DNA of 64,000 bases from contig NZ_JASCTH010000009.1 of assembly GCF_030009775.1 (NCBI RefSeq), forward strand, positions 186,001-250,000, written 5' to 3'. Below the pieces are notes generated by a model. It made no database searches. It worked only from the letters and a program-made list of their open reading frames with translations, and was not told the origin of the DNA. Source of the stretch: Actinoplanes sandaracinus. Lineage in GTDB: Bacteria > Actinomycetota > Actinomycetes > Mycobacteriales > Micromonosporaceae. Position numbers and translations under genes: made by a program. Positions 15,023 to 23,263 of this stretch are shown piece by piece (within the stretch, counting starts at the first letter, position 1; the number at the start of each line of letters is the position of its first letter).

Positions 15023-16227
15023 CGGCCACGCTGCTCGCCGCCGACACCGAGCTGGCCCGGCTGGAGAAGGCGGTCGCCGCCGTCTCCGCCAACCTGGTCG
15101 AACTCGACCAGAACCCGGACCGGCAGGAGCTGGGCCAGGCCCGGCTCAGCGGGCGGACAGCGGCGGCCTGGGCCGAGGCGAGCGAGGCCCTGACCCGTCT
15201 CTGGCAGGGGCACCGCCTGCTCGGCGACGTGATCGCCCGGGCCCGGGCGCTGCGCGGCCAGCGGCGGATGAGCGACACCGACCGGGCCGCCTACACGCAC
15301 GAGGTGCTGGGCCCCTCGATCACCCTGTCGACCGCCACCGTGCCGCTCGCCCAGCGCGGGCTGCTCGGCTCCGGCCAGGTCAGCACCACCTGCACACCGG
15401 CCGAGTTGCTCGCCGCGATGGAGGCGTCGTTCAACACCGCGGTCGCCGTCGTGACCGGCGCGGCCGAGGCGTGGCGCCGGGGCATGCCGGCCGCCGCCGA
15501 GGTCGCCGACTCGCTGCTGAGGGTGCGTGATCTCACCCGGCACGCCGGGGCGGGTGGGCTGGCCGCGGAGGCGGACCGCCTGCTCGGTGAGGCCGATCGG
15601 CTGCTCGGCGACCTCACCGGCACCCTCGCGGCCGACCCGCTGGGCGCCGACCTGTCCGGCCTGGACCGGGCGCGGGCGCTGATCGCGCGGGCGGACGCGG
15701 AGCGCACCTCCGCGGCGGAGCTGCAGGCCTCGCTGGCGTCTCGGCTGCGGGCCGCGCGCACCGTCGCCGCCGAGCTGGACACCGCGCAGCGCGCCGCCGA
15801 CGCCTCCCGCGACGCCGTGGCCGGGCGGTTCCCCGACCACCAGATCATCACGGTACGAGGAAGCGATCCGCGCCCGGAGCTCGCGGCGATCGACGCGCTC
15901 GCCGCCGCGGGCCACTGGGCGTTGATCAGCCCGCGCCTGTCGGCCTGGAACCGGCAGGCCCGGGAGCGGCTGGCCACGCTGCGGGCGGCGCAGTCGCGCA
16001 ACGCCGGGCTGCTGGCCGAGCGCAACGAGCTGCGTGGCCGGCTCGACGCCTTCCGGGCCAAGGCGCTCAGTCGTGGGCTCGGCGAGGATCCCCGGCTCGG
16101 CCCGCTCGCCGAGACCGCCCGGGACGCCCTCTTCCAGGCGCCCTGTGACCTGGCGGCGGCACGTGCCGCCGTCGACGCGTACCAGGACGCGCTCTCCGCC
16201 ACCATCGCCGCCCGGGAGGCCCGATGA
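15019..16227 (+). CDS. Uncharacterised helical/coiled-coil protein of the pknG run
   Basis: 402 residues, overlapping both neighbours by four bases, so co-translated with glnH and pknG. It is almost entirely Ala/Leu/Arg/Glu helical, with heptad-like stretches ('LGEADRLLGDLTGTL', 'RLRAARTVAAELDTAQRAADASRDAV', 'AERNELRGRLDAFRAKAL'). No signal peptide, membrane span or known catalytic motif is visible. Residues about 260-310 contain a non-coiled segment with 'VRGSDPRPELAAIDALAAAGHW'. A cytoplasmic adaptor linking membrane sensor and kinase is an inference from position only. Confidence 0.8.
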   Translation: MTATLLAADTELARLEKAVAAVSANLVELDQNPDRQELGQARLSGRTAAAWAEASEALTRLWQGHRLLGDVIARARALRGQRRMSDTDRAAYTHEVLGPSITLSTATVPLAQRGLLGSGQVSTTCTPAELLAAMEASFNTAVAVVTGAAEAWRRGMPAAAEVADSLLRVRDLTRHAGAGGLAAEADRLLGEADRLLGDLTGTLAADPLGADLSGLDRARALIARADAERTSAAELQASLASRLRAARTVAAELDTAQRAADASRDAVAGRFPDHQIITVRGSDPRPELAAIDALAAAGHWALISPRLSAWNRQARERLATLRAAQSRNAGLLAERNELRGRLDAFRAKALSRGLGEDPRLGPLAETARDALFQAPCDLAAARAAVDAYQDALSATIAAREAR

Positions 16228-18584
16228 CCAGCTGCCAGCGCACCAACTGCCCCGGCGCGATCGAGGACGGGTACTGCGACACGTGCGGGCTCGCGCCCGT
16301 CGCCGCCCCCGTCGCGGTCGCCGCCCCCGCTCCGGTTCCGGTCGCGGTCGCGGCGTCCGGCATGTGCGTCCGCCCGGGGTGCGGGGGCACGATCGAGGAC
16401 GGGTACTGCGACGAGTGCGGGCTCGCCCCGGCCGCCACCGGCACACCGGCCGTCGCGGCGCCGCGGTCGGGCACCGCCGCCTCCACCGGCACACCGGCTG
16501 TCGCGGCGCAGCGTTCGGGCACCGCCGCCTCCACCCGAGGCAGCAGCGCGTTCTCCAGCCGTACCCGGGGAAGTGGCCGCACCGCGGGCAGCTCGCGAAC
16601 CGGATCGGTCCGCCGCTTCGGCGGTGGCCTGGTGGACATCGCGCCGATCCGCACCGCGGACCCGGCGACCGCGGTGATGGCCGTGGCCGAGGTGCCCGAG
16701 TCCAAGCGGTACTGCGCGAAGTGCGGCAAGGCCGTCGGCCGGGCCCGTGGTGACCGGCCGGCGCGCTCGTCCGGCTTCTGCCCGCACTGTGGCGAGGAAT
16801 TCAACTTCACCCCCAAGCTGAGCAAGGGCGACCTGGTCGCCGGCCAGTACGAGGTGGTCGGCGCGCTCGCCCACGGCGGCCTGGGCTGGGTCTATCTGGC
16901 CGTCGACAAGAACGTCTCGGACCGCTGGGTGGTGCTCAAGGGCCTGCTGAACTCCGGCGATGAGGACGCGCTGGCGGCCGCGGTGGCGGAGCGGCGGTTC
17001 CTGGCCGAGGTCGAGCACCCGAACATCGTCAAGATCTACAACTTCGTGGAGCTCGACGGCGCCGGCTACATCGTCATGGAATATGTCGGCGGCAAGTCGC
17101 TGAAGGACATCCTGAAGGACCGCCGCGCCAACGGGACGGCCGAGCCGCTGCCGGTGGAGCAGGCCCTCGCCTACGTGCTGGAGATCATGCCGGCCTTCGG
17201 CTATCTGCACGACCGTGGCCTGATCTTCTGCGACTTCAAGCCGGACAACGTGATCCAGTCCGGTGACCAGATGCGGCTGATCGACCTGGGCGGCGTCGTG
17301 CACGTCGACGACCAGGAGGCGGCGATCTACGGCACCGTCGGTTACCAGGCCCCGGAGATGGCGACCCACGGGCCGTCACCGCAGTCCGACCTCTACACGA
17401 TCGGCCGCACGCTGGCGGTGCTCACCACCGACTTCCGGGGCTACCAGTCCACGTTCGCCGACAGCCTGCCGGACCGCGACGAGTTCGAGGTGTACCGGCG
17501 GCACGAGTCGTTCTACCGGCTGCTGGTGCGGGCCACCCGTACCGACCGGGACGAGCGGTTCGCCGACGCGGCCGAGATGGCCGAGCAGATGCTGGGCGTG
17601 CTGCGACAGGTGCTCGCCACCGACGGGACGCCTCGGCCGGCGGTCTCCCGCTGGTTCACCGGTGAGCTGCGCACCGACCTGCGCGACGACCGGGCCCGCT
17701 GGCAGGACCTGCCGACCCCGCTGGTGGACCTGACCGACCCGGCGGCCGGTGTCATCGCCTCGATCACCGCCGCCGACCCCAGGACGGTGCTGGCCCAGCT
17801 GGCGTCGGCGCCGCCGGACTCCGCCGAGGTCGGGCTCCGGCAGATGCGGGCCCACATCGACCTGGGTGACGCCGACGCCGCGGCCGAGGTCCGCGACTCG
17901 CTGGAGGACGACTGGCGGGTCGACTGGTACGACGGCCTGCTCGCGCTCTCCACCGGCGACCACGCGCGGGCCCGGCAGCGGTTCGACGCCGTCTGGTCGG
18001 CGCTGCCCGGTGAACTCGCGCCCCAGCTCGCTCTCGGGATCACCGCCGAGCTGGCCGGCGATCCGGCGAAGGCGTGCGGCTACTACGACGTGGTCAGCCG
18101 CACCGACCCGGCCTACACGACGGCCGCGGCCGGGCTGGCCCGGTGCCGCCTGGAGTCCGGCGACCGGGCCGGCGCGGTCGAGGCCTACAGCCGGGTGCCG
18201 GGCACGTCGTCGGCCTATCCCAGTTCGCAGATCGGCGCGATCCGGGCGCTGGTCCGGTCGCACCGGGCGGCGACGGTGGACGTGGACTCGCTGGCCACCG
18301 CGGCCGGCCTGATCGCCCGCCTCGAGGTGGAGGCGGCTCAGCTCGCCACCCTCCGCGCCGAGCTGCTGGAACAGGTGCTGCGGACCCTCGGCGGGGGTGT
18401 TGCGATCACCGGCGACGTGCTGTCCACGGTGATCGGCGGGCCGCCGGCCGGGTCGCAGCCGGAACGAGACGTGCGGTTCGCGCTGGAGTCGGCGTACCGG
18501 GAGATGGCCCGGGCGACGCAGGGCGCGGAGAAGATCCGCCTGGTTGATCTGGCGAACGCGGTACGCCCGCGGACGCGTACGTGA
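16224..18584 (+). CDS. pknG: PknG-family serine/threonine protein kinase with tandem zinc ribbons
   Basis: 786 residues. Two near-identical zinc ribbons (C4..C9..C18..C21 and C48..C53..C62..C65) are followed by a Ser/Thr/Gly linker and a rubredoxin-like pair (YCAKCG at 163-167, FCPHCG at 185-190). The kinase domain (about 208-460) has Lys239 in WVVLKG, HDRGLIFCDFKPDN with Asp337, and IDLGG (Asp354) in place of DFG, all as in PknG. From about 530 the protein is TPR helices, also as in PknG. Mycobacterial PknG phosphorylates the FHA protein GarA to switch 2-oxoglutarate metabolism; here an FHA protein lies four genes downstream. Overlaps the preceding gene by four bases. Confidence 0.93.
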   Translation: MTSCQRTNCPGAIEDGYCDTCGLAPVAAPVAVAAPAPVPVAVAASGMCVRPGCGGTIEDGYCDECGLAPAATGTPAVAAPRSGTAASTGTPAVAAQRSGTAASTRGSSAFSSRTRGSGRTAGSSRTGSVRRFGGGLVDIAPIRTADPATAVMAVAEVPESKRYCAKCGKAVGRARGDRPARSSGFCPHCGEEFNFTPKLSKGDLVAGQYEVVGALAHGGLGWVYLAVDKNVSDRWVVLKGLLNSGDEDALAAAVAERRFLAEVEHPNIVKIYNFVELDGAGYIVMEYVGGKSLKDILKDRRANGTAEPLPVEQALAYVLEIMPAFGYLHDRGLIFCDFKPDNVIQSGDQMRLIDLGGVVHVDDQEAAIYGTVGYQAPEMATHGPSPQSDLYTIGRTLAVLTTDFRGYQSTFADSLPDRDEFEVYRRHESFYRLLVRATRTDRDERFADAAEMAEQMLGVLRQVLATDGTPRPAVSRWFTGELRTDLRDDRARWQDLPTPLVDLTDPAAGVIASITAADPRTVLAQLASAPPDSAEVGLRQMRAHIDLGDADAAAEVRDSLEDDWRVDWYDGLLALSTGDHARARQRFDAVWSALPGELAPQLALGITAELAGDPAKACGYYDVVSRTDPAYTTAAAGLARCRLESGDRAGAVEAYSRVPGTSSAYPSSQIGAIRALVRSHRAATVDVDSLATAAGLIARLEVEAAQLATLRAELLEQVLRTLGGGVAITGDVLSTVIGGPPAGSQPERDVRFALESAYREMARATQGAEKIRLVDLANAVRPRTRT
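16437..16532. repeat. 48-bp direct duplication in the pknG linker
   Basis: Units at 16437-16484 and 16485-16532 encode TGTPAVAAPRSGTAAS and TGTPAVAAQRSGTAAS. Only four bases differ, so the duplication is young. It lies between the second and third zinc-binding modules. Confidence 0.85.
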
Positions 18585-18603
18585 GAAGGGCGGAATCCCC
18601 CCG

Positions 18604-19734
18604 ATGACCCTGACGACCGACTGCGTCTCGTGCGCGGACGAACTCGCCGCCGGCGCTACCTTCTGCGAGTCGTGCGGGCGTAGGCTCGCCGAACCGCCGC
18701 CGGAGGAGAAAACGGTCGAACCCGCGGACCCGAAGCGGAAGAACTGCTCACGGTGCGGAGCCGAGAGCTCCGTGGGCGATGACGGATACTGCGAGGAGTG
18801 CGGCATGCTGGCCGGCCGGTCCCGCGATCATCTGGAGGCCGACGGTGGCGCGGCCGGAGCGGCGGTGAGCGACCGCGGCCGCCGGCACCGCCGTAACGAG
18901 GACGCCATGTGGCTGGCGGTCGGCACGAACGCCGCCGACGTGGTGGTCTCCGACGGCGTCTCCGCGTCGTTCGACCCGGACGCCGCCTCGGACATCGCGG
19001 TCCGGGCCGCCGGTGAGCTGCTGGCCTGCGCCCGCCATCCCGACGCCCCGCCGCCGGTCGCCGGCGACCCGGACGAGACCGTCCCGCTGGAGGACCTGGA
19101 ACGCCCGCCGGGCGCCGTGGGTCTCGCCGCGGCGGCCGCGCACGCGATCACCGGCGCCGCCGCCGCGGTCGCCTCGCTGGCGCACACCGGTGATCCGCGC
19201 CGCGCGGCCGCGAACCCGGCCTGCACGATCGTGGCCGCCGCGGTGCGCGGGCCGCACGTCGGGTACGGCTGGGTGGGTGACAGCCGGATCTACTGGCTCG
19301 GCCCGGACGGCCCCGCCGAGCAGCTCACCGAGGATGACTCGTGGGCCACTCACGTGATCGCGATGGGTGCCGACCCGGTGGCCGCGATGAACGACCCGAA
19401 GGCGCACGCCATCACCGCCTGGCTCGGCGCCGACGCCGGACCGGTCCGGCCGCGGGTGCGGTCGTTCACCGCGTCCGAGGCCGGGCATCTGGTGCTGTGC
19501 AGCGACGGCCTGTGGAACTACCTGCCCGATCCGGCCGAGTTCGGCGCCGTCGTGCGGGAGTCGTTGCGCGCCACGAACAGCCTGCTGGGGGCGGCCCGGG
19601 CCCTGGTCGCCTACGCGAACGCGGCAGGCGGCGGGGACAACATCACGGTCGCGCTGATCCCGGTTCCGGCCGCGGAGGCGAAACCGGCCACCGACTTCGA
19701 CAAGACCATCCCACTGGACACCACCGACGCTTAA
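18604..19734 (+). CDS. PP2C-type protein phosphatase with N-terminal zinc ribbons
   Basis: 376 residues. Zinc ribbons at residues 7-24 (C..C, C..C) and 48-67 (CSRCG...YCEECG) precede a PP2C domain: 'RGRRHRRNEDA' (89-101), 'VVSDGVSAS' (metal Asp117), 'GYGWVGDSRIYW' (221-231), 'CSDGLWNY' (Asp301) and 'GGGDNITVALI' (Asp345). It should dephosphorylate Ser/Thr targets of PknG. Two matching motifs, DETVPLED (T159, in an inserted loop) and DKTIPLDT (T368, at the C-terminus), look like FHA ligand sites. ATG 18604 has gagaagggcgg upstream; it follows pknG by 19 bases. Confidence 0.9.
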   Translation: MTLTTDCVSCADELAAGATFCESCGRRLAEPPPEEKTVEPADPKRKNCSRCGAESSVGDDGYCEECGMLAGRSRDHLEADGGAAGAAVSDRGRRHRRNEDAMWLAVGTNAADVVVSDGVSASFDPDAASDIAVRAAGELLACARHPDAPPPVAGDPDETVPLEDLERPPGAVGLAAAAAHAITGAAAAVASLAHTGDPRRAAANPACTIVAAAVRGPHVGYGWVGDSRIYWLGPDGPAEQLTEDDSWATHVIAMGADPVAAMNDPKAHAITAWLGADAGPVRPRVRSFTASEAGHLVLCSDGLWNYLPDPAEFGAVVRESLRATNSLLGAARALVAYANAAGGGDNITVALIPVPAAEAKPATDFDKTIPLDTTDA

Positions 19735-19743
19735 GGAGTCCGC

Positions 19744-21009
19744 GTGTCGTACACCGCCGAGGCATTCCAGAACGAGTACCTCGCCCTGGGTGCGAGCGAA
19801 GTCAACGCGATCGTGACGGTCACGTCGAGCGGCGGCGAGGGCGGCCGCCGCTCCGGCGGCGCGACCGAGATCATCATTGTCGACGCGTCCGGGTCGATGC
19901 AGGCCGAGGGACGCATCGGCGCGGCCCGTCAGGCCGCCAAGGCCGCCGTGGAGTGCATCGACGACGGGGTCCGGTTCGCCATCATCGCCGGTGTCAGCAC
20001 AGCGCAGCAGCTCTTCCCGGCGCCGGGCGAGCTGGCGGTGGCGTCGCCGCAGACCCGGGCGGCCGCCGCGCAGGCGATCGACCGGCTGCAGGCCAACGGC
20101 GGCACCGCGATGGGCGCGTGGCTGCTGCTCGCGGCCCAGCTGTTCGCGTCCCGGCCGGGCGACATCAAGCACGCCATCCTGCTCACCGACGGCGACAACG
20201 GGGAGCGGCACGGCTATCTGGACAGCGTGCTGGACCAGATCAAGGAGCAGTTCGTCTGCGACTGCCGGGGGGTCGGCGCGAGCTGGAAGGTCGCCGAGCT
20301 GCGCAAGATCGCCGACCGGATGCTGGGCACGGTGGACATCGTCGCCAAGCCGATGGAGCTGACCACCTCCTTCCAGCAGATGATCACCGCGGCGATGGGC
20401 AAGACCGCCGCGGACGTGCAGCTCAAGGTGTGGACGCCGGTGAACAGCACGGTCCGGTTCGTCAAGCAGGTGGAGCCGCAGGTCGTCGACCTGACCGGCA
20501 AGCGGGTGGAGGACGGCCCACGGGCCGGGCGCTATCCGCTCGGCTCCTGGGGCCAGGAGAGCCGCGACTATCACCTGTGCATCGACGTGCCGGCCGGCTC
20601 GGCCGGTGACGAGATGCTGGCCGCCCGGGTGCACATCATGGAGGGCGACACCGAGCACGCCCGCTGCCTGGTCCGGGCCGTCTGGACCGACGACTCGGCG
20701 CTCTCCACCCGCATCAACCGGCAGGTCGCGCACTACACCGGGCAGGCCGAGCTGGCCGACGCGATCCAGGCCGGCCTCGCCGCCCGCGAGGCCGGCGACG
20801 ACCGCACCGCCACGATCAAGTTCGGCCGGGCCGCGCAGCTCGCCCACGCCAGCGGCAACAAGGCGACCGAGGATCTGCTGGCCAAGGTGGTGGAGATCGA
20901 GGACGCGGTGACCGGCACGGTGCGGCTCAAGCGCAAGGTCGCCGCCGAGGACGAGATGGCTCTGGACACCCGCTCGACCAAGACCGTCCGGGTGGGGCGC
21001 GGCCAGTGA
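19744..21009 (+). CDS. von Willebrand factor A domain protein
   Basis: 421 residues. vWA domain about 40-230 with a complete MIDAS: D47-x-S49-x-S51, T121 in NGGTAMG and D149 in LLTDGDN. A beta-rich middle region ('VQLKVWTPVNSTVRFVKQVEPQVVDLTGK') and a helical C-terminus (about 330-400) follow. GTG 19744 has aaggag five bases upstream and lies nine bases after the phosphatase stop. vWA proteins beside a PP2C phosphatase and a kinase recall the TerY-P triads described in bacteria, though this is not a close TerY. The tail ends STKTVRVGRGQ, a further Thr site near the end. Confidence 0.9.
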   Translation: MSYTAEAFQNEYLALGASEVNAIVTVTSSGGEGGRRSGGATEIIIVDASGSMQAEGRIGAARQAAKAAVECIDDGVRFAIIAGVSTAQQLFPAPGELAVASPQTRAAAAQAIDRLQANGGTAMGAWLLLAAQLFASRPGDIKHAILLTDGDNGERHGYLDSVLDQIKEQFVCDCRGVGASWKVAELRKIADRMLGTVDIVAKPMELTTSFQQMITAAMGKTAADVQLKVWTPVNSTVRFVKQVEPQVVDLTGKRVEDGPRAGRYPLGSWGQESRDYHLCIDVPAGSAGDEMLAARVHIMEGDTEHARCLVRAVWTDDSALSTRINRQVAHYTGQAELADAIQAGLAAREAGDDRTATIKFGRAAQLAHASGNKATEDLLAKVVEIEDAVTGTVRLKRKVAAEDEMALDTRSTKTVRVGRGQ

Positions 21010-21656
21010 CCACCTACACCTGCCCGAAGGGCCACACGTCGTCGGAGGGCGACTTCTGCGACACGTGCGGGACCCGGATCGAGGGGGCAGCGCCCGCCGG
21101 GGCCCCGGCGGTGGTCACCGAGTCCCCGGCTCCAGCCTCGACCGGCGGTGCCTGCCCGAACTGCGGCGCGCCGCGCGCCGGGGCGGTCCGGTTCTGCGAG
21201 GACTGCGGGTACGACCACAACACCGGCCGGGTCCCGCGGATCGACCCGCCGCCGGTCAGCGCGCCGGCCGGGCAGTGGACCGCGACCGTGGTCGCCGACC
21301 CCGGCTATTTCGCGCTCAACGACATCGAGGGCGTGGTGTTCCCCGCGGACGCGGCGCCGAAGACCGTGCCGCTGGCGCCGCCGCAGGTGCGGATCGGGCG
21401 GAGCAGCGCGTCCAAGGGCACCGCACCGGAACTCGACCTGGCCGCCGAGACCGGGGACCCCGGCGTCTCGCACAGCCACGCGCTGCTCACCCTGAGCATC
21501 GACGGCACGTGGCTGCTCTCGGACGTGGGCTCGTCCAACGGCACCTGGGTCAACGACGAGGAGCAGCCGCTCGGCGCCGGCCAGTCCCGGACGCTGAAGG
21601 ACGGCGACCAGGTGCACGTCGGCGCCTGGACGACGATCACGCTGCACGCCCCGTAA
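21006..21656 (+). CDS. FHA domain protein with two zinc ribbons
   Basis: 216 residues. Zinc ribbons at about 5-22 (CPKGH...FCDTCG) and 51-71 (CPNCG...FCEDCG), then a linker and an FHA domain from about 125: 'VRIGRSSASKG', 'DPGVSHSHALLT', 'DVGSSNGTWVND' and 'LKDGDQVHVG', with the phosphothreonine-binding Arg, Ser and Asn in place. It should read phospho-Thr marks placed by PknG. The N-terminal ETTS site of GarA/OdhI is absent, so it is not GarA itself. GTG 21006 overlaps the vWA stop by four bases, ending the seven-gene run. Confidence 0.9.
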   Translation: MTTYTCPKGHTSSEGDFCDTCGTRIEGAAPAGAPAVVTESPAPASTGGACPNCGAPRAGAVRFCEDCGYDHNTGRVPRIDPPPVSAPAGQWTATVVADPGYFALNDIEGVVFPADAAPKTVPLAPPQVRIGRSSASKGTAPELDLAAETGDPGVSHSHALLTLSIDGTWLLSDVGSSNGTWVNDEEQPLGAGQSRTLKDGDQVHVGAWTTITLHAP

Positions 21657-21671
21657 ACCGGCGTGGCACCC

Positions 21672-21695
21672 CCGCCCGGCCGCCGAGCCGGGCGG
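21672..21695. terminator. Terminator between the FHA gene and the convergent phosphatase gene
   Basis: Nine-base stem (ccgcccggc / gccgggcgg) with a 6-base loop, 15 bases after the FHA stop and ten before the end of the minus-strand gene. Confidence 0.6.
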
Positions 21696-21705
21696 CGGCC
21701 ACCCG

Positions 21706-22503
21706 TCAGGGGTTCGTCACGGCCTTCAGGGCGACGCCGGCCAGTTCGGCGTTCCTGCTGTACAGAGACGCGCCCGGGCCGGGCCGGGTCCGCCCGTCCA
21801 GGCCGCGGTAACTTCCGCCGGCCTCGGTGACGATCAGCGAGGTGGCGGCGAAGTCCCAGATCTGGCCGCCGGTCTGCAGTGCCAGGTCGAGGTCGCCGCG
21901 CGCCACCATCAGCGACGGCTGCACCGGCCAGGGCCGCTCGTCGGTGGCGTCGATCAGGGCGGCGAAGGGTTCCCTGCCCCAGTGCGGCACCACCCCGAGG
22001 CGGGTCTCGGCGAGCGCGGGCGTGGGACCGGGCGCGACGTGGATCCGCTGTTCGTCGAGGATGCGGCCGTCGAGCATCTGAGCCTCCCAGGCGCCGCCGC
22101 CGCGGATGGCCCACCAGATCCGGCCCTGGGCCGGCACGGCCGCGACGCCGACGGTGATCTCGCCCCGGTCCTCCAGCGCGATCAGCACCAGCCACCGGTT
22201 GTCGCCCTCGACGAACAGGTGGGTGCCGTCGATCGGGTCGATGATCCACCGGCGGCCCGCCTCTCCCGAGGTCTCGCCGTGTTCCTCGCCGAGGATCGCG
22301 TCGCCGGGGCGCGCCCCGGTCAGGACCTCACGGATCCGGTCCTCGACGGCGCGGTCGGCGGCGGTCACCACCGTGCCGTCCTTCTTCAGCTCGCGCGGCA
22401 GCCCGGCGAGCGCCGCGAAGTGTCGCAGGCCCTCGGCCGCGCCGGCGAGGGCGGCTTCCTGGGCGAGCTTGAGGTCATCGGGACGGTCGAAGTCGTCAGC
22501 CAC
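21706..22503 (-). CDS. Inositol-monophosphatase-family phosphatase, HisN-like
   Basis: 265 residues. Metal-dependent phosphomonoesterase of the IMPase/FBPase fold: 'AILGEEHGE' (near 70), 'WIIDPIDGTHLF' (87-98) and 'GGQIWDFAATSLIVTEAGG' (about 213-231). Length and motif spacing fit the actinobacterial histidinol-phosphatase HisN, but inositol-1-phosphatase is possible. Starts with GTG at 22503; no histidine-biosynthesis genes are nearby. Confidence 0.85.
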   Translation of the reverse strand: MADDFDRPDDLKLAQEAALAGAAEGLRHFAALAGLPRELKKDGTVVTAADRAVEDRIREVLTGARPGDAILGEEHGETSGEAGRRWIIDPIDGTHLFVEGDNRWLVLIALEDRGEITVGVAAVPAQGRIWWAIRGGGAWEAQMLDGRILDEQRIHVAPGPTPALAETRLGVVPHWGREPFAALIDATDERPWPVQPSLMVARGDLDLALQTGGQIWDFAATSLIVTEAGGSYRGLDGRTRPGPGASLYSRNAELAGVALKAVTNP

Positions 22504-22576
22504 GGTTCCATCCTGCCCGGGGCGGTCCAGGGGTTGACCTGTGACGGCGGAAGTTCATGAGAATATCCAAGTAACA

Positions 22577-23263
22577 ATGCGTACTCAGATAGCCAGCGGG
22601 GTCGTCTTCACGACGCCGCCCAGCCTGCCCCGCGGCCGGCACGAACTGGCCCGCGAGCAGGTCCTCGCCGCCCAGCGGGAGCGCATGCTGATCGCCGCCA
22701 CCGAGTTGCTGGCCGGCAGCGGCTACCGCGGTTTCGGGGTGCGCGAGATCTGCTCCCGCGCGGCGGTGTCCCGGGCCGCGTTCTACGAGTGCTTCGCCGA
22801 CAAGGACGCCTGCGTCTACGCCGCCTACGACCGGTTCATCGCGGTCCTCGTGGAGCGCCTCGCGGCCGACGACGCGCGGTTCGCGGCCGGCGACGGCCCC
22901 GACTGGGCCGGGTGCGTGCGGGGCTTCGTCGCGACGTACCTCGCCATCCTGGAGAGCGACCCGGTCGCGGCCCGCGCCTTCGGGGTGGAGATGGAGGCTC
23001 TCGGCCGCACGGCGCGCGAGCGGCGCCGCACGGCGCTCACCCGTCTGGCCGGGTTCATCCGCGAGCTACGCGAGAAACGATTTCCGGGTACGGCCACAGC
23101 GGTCCCGCTCAGCGCCTACCTGGGCGCGATCCACGCGCTGCGGCAGATCGCCTCGGACGCCCTCGACGCCGAACCCGAACCGGACCTGACCGCCCTCGTT
23201 CCCGAACTGTCCGCCTGGCTGTGCCGCATGGTGGACGAGCCCGCGCAAGAGGAGACACGTTGA
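22577..23263 (+). CDS. TetR-family transcriptional regulator
   Basis: 228 residues from ATG 22577. The N-terminal DNA-binding domain reads 'RERMLIAATELLAGSGYRGFGVREICSRAAVSRAAFYECFADKDAC'. The helical ligand-binding domain follows. The stop overlaps the next gene (TTGA), so it probably controls the fadD group and itself. GTG 22541 would add 12 residues, but a TTGACC box at 22534-22539 with AT-rich DNA at 22557-22566 suggests the promoter lies across that start, favouring ATG 22577. Confidence 0.88.
   Translation: MRTQIASGVVFTTPPSLPRGRHELAREQVLAAQRERMLIAATELLAGSGYRGFGVREICSRAAVSRAAFYECFADKDACVYAAYDRFIAVLVERLAADDARFAAGDGPDWAGCVRGFVATYLAILESDPVAARAFGVEMEALGRTARERRRTALTRLAGFIRELREKRFPGTATAVPLSAYLGAIHALRQIASDALDAEPEPDLTALVPELSAWLCRMVDEPAQEETR

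Noticed and set aside
14566..17369. Large minus-strand frames opposite glnH, the coiled-coil gene and pknG
   Set aside because: Arg/Ala-rich shadows of well-supported plus-strand genes, with no conserved motifs of their own.
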